Below are positions 62,320 to 64,000 of a stretch of 64,000 nt of DNA, one piece after another. The notes under the pieces were generated by a model. The model made no database searches. It was not told the origin of the DNA and saw only the letters and a list, made by a program, of their open reading frames with translations. A program made the position numbers and the translations under genes. The first letter of the stretch is position 1. Each line of letters begins with the position of its first letter. The stretch is from Ophthalmolycus amberensis (lineage: Eukaryota > Chordata > Actinopteri > Perciformes > Zoarcidae): the NCBI GenBank assembly GCA_024529925.1, contig JAFEUB010001373.1, forward strand, positions 1,923,501 through 1,987,500, in the 5' to 3' direction.

Positions 62320-62461
62320 CCTGCCGGGGTCCGCAGTGCGCATGTCCTCTGCCTCCTCCTGCCCCGCTAGTGGATGCTGTCTGTCTGCCGCCGGACGATG
62401 CGGGAGGGAGGAGGTTCAGCTCGTGCAGCTCCACCCTCGCGCAACTGTGCGCAGTTTAAAT
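62320..62461 (+). other. Low-confidence candidate first exon / promoter
   Basis: A locally GC- and CpG-richer stretch in AT-rich surroundings ends with an ATG directly followed by a strong donor (TTTAAATG/GTAAGG; GT at 62462). This is the look of a 5' UTR-bearing first exon of a plus-strand gene continuing beyond the window. No downstream exon is recognisable up to 64000, so it remains a suggestion. Confidence 0.25.
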
Positions 62462-64000
62462 GGTAAGGCTCTGAATTTGACGGGTGTCATTTGGACTGTT
62501 CGTTTTTGGAGTACCTCGTCAACGCCTGCCGCTCCAGACGCTAACTTTCCAAACCCAAAGCTCCCTGAACGCACCTTTCTTCTCATTGTGTGAGTATGTG
62601 TTTCTGTGGAGCGTCGTTGTACAGGTGGTGATGCTGCGGTGCACGTGTCCAGCCGCACCCCTCTACACCTGAACTTAAACTTAAGGAATTCAAGTTTTTA
62701 ATTTTTTTTACTGTGTTTTAAAAAGATATATTTAAACATTGAACATGTTGCAAAGATAATTTAATTGGAATTTGACGTACAGGTATAAAATGTGTTTTAG
62801 AAAAGTATCAGCTTTAGCTTATTAGCTTACATGTTTGACAGCTTGTCTATGTTTGTGATTTGCATCACTTCTGTGAAGTTACTGAAGAAAATGAGACCAA
62901 GCTGGTGCTCAGGTCTACAGTACATTATGCATTTATTTTAATCATACTTTCAATTCATACAGAGCAACATTTGTGTATTTAATCAAGTGTATAAGAGAAC
63001 TGGTTGTGAACACTTCAAATCATGCTGCGTTCACTAACAGCTGCAGTTTGTAAGGAAGTAAGAGGAAGTTATGTCTCAATATCTCAGAAGAAATGGGCAC
63101 GACTCTAACCATGGAGTTTCCTGTTTCCCAAATATGGTTTATAAAGCTGCCTGTCTGTCAAACAGCTGGAACTGTTGTGGCTGAAGATGCAGACATTGTA
63201 GTGAGAACTGACACCAATGAAACCATCAGCGGTGGTTTGGACCGAGTGTATTTAACATTTCTTATAAATCTGGCTTCATTTTATTCTCAGTTCTCTCTCT
63301 GTAGTTGTGTACATTAATGGCAGTGATGTCCAGATTCGCCTCCCGTTGTCAGTCTATTATGTAATGTTCATAACCCCCCTCCCCCCCCCCCCCCCTGCTT
63401 TAACTTCATTACACTGACGAGGACTTTCACTCCCCACGAAGCAGACTTCCAGGATTGCTCTCCAGAACATGATAAACTGGTTCAGACACAGATGCCCGCA
63501 TTGTGAAAATGCCAAGACGAGGAATGTTTGTGCTGTACGCTTCAACTGATTACTTTTTAACATCAAGGCATCTCTGGAAAAGAAGGAAGTCATGTGTTGA
63601 GAGTTTATTTGGCTGCGATATTTCTATTTAAATGAACAGTTTTGAGTCGGAGGACCTTTTCTCTAATGGGACAAACCAAGTGTCGTCATTTGTCTATTTT
63701 AGTCTTCATGATTTAATTGTTGTTATGCTGTAATCCTAATCATCATGAATGCATTATTAAGAAGATGATAACAGGGAGAATGTTTGTACAGCCAGGAGAG
63801 GAAATGAGTAAAGTCCTTCAGGGGCCCTGCTGCTCAACCTCGTTCACACACAAACAGAAATAGCTCACTTAGTCTCCACTTCTTTATTATCATTCTAAAT
63901 AAATATTCTAAAATAAAGTCATTGTTTTTGGACACGTAGATTTGTATCATGTTCTTCTTCTTTGTGTTTGAGAATCGAGGGCCAACATCTCACTGAACTA
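62462..64000. other. Right-end non-coding region
   Basis: No exon recognised. Contains a poly-C run at about 63376-63396 and AT-rich DNA. Could be first-intron sequence if the candidate exon ending at 62461 is real. Confidence 0.35.
63376..63396. repeat. Poly-C tract near the right edge
   Basis: CCCCCCT followed by about 14 C. Simple sequence only; the minus-strand equivalent gives a Gly-rich artefactual frame. Confidence 0.9.

Overview
This is vertebrate nuclear DNA, almost certainly from a ray-finned (probably percomorph) fish. Genes are split into many small exons with GT-AG introns. Intergenic DNA holds CA, GA, GT and poly-C microsatellites together with fish-typical interspersed repeats (L2-type LINE 3' ends ending in TTGCC repeats, a tRNA-derived SINE, an hAT-type MITE, foldback MITEs). 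The gene content (rps15a, coq7, an ABCC6/ABCC1-class transporter, cep20) matches genes linked on human chromosome 16p, so this is an ancestral linkage block. No prokaryotic features, CRISPR arrays or phage-like elements were seen.

Layout. (1) 1-1877, minus: 5' part of rps15a, including a non-coding first exon with a 5' TOP start; the last codons lie outside the window. (2) 4273-9283, minus: an 11-coding-exon NOTUM-family carboxylesterase with a Ser-His-Asp triad, a Ser/Gly/Thr-rich 9-bp minisatellite in its first coding exon and an apparent 1-nt frameshift in its last exon. (3) About 9.8-17.5 kb: no supportable gene. (4) 17578-19791, minus: coq7, six exons, with one base missing from exon 5 and an unresolved exon 1/2 phase. 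(5) About 19.8-32.9 kb: gene desert with an hAT MITE, a SINE, an L2 fragment and a foldback MITE. (6) 33012-55245, plus: a complete 31-exon ABCC6-like transporter. All exon phases join to one 1511-residue open reading frame, with a poly(A) signal at 56551. (7) 56730-58045, plus: cep20 (FOPNL/FOR20), four exons, 146 residues. (8) 58.4-64 kb: mostly featureless, with two low-confidence candidate exons.

The genes are not an operon or a pathway. They cover translation (rps15a), extracellular Wnt antagonism (notum), mitochondrial ubiquinone synthesis (coq7), plasma-membrane export (abcc6-like) and ciliogenesis (cep20). The first three are on the minus strand; the last two run head-to-tail on the plus strand. 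Exon coordinates were derived by hand from splice consensus, reading-frame continuity and remembered family sequence; no alignment was run.

I found no clearly new biological system. The most useful points are the single-base frame breaks in notum and coq7 next to a clean 4.5-kb ABCC reading frame, the coding minisatellite in notum, and the structured mobile elements.
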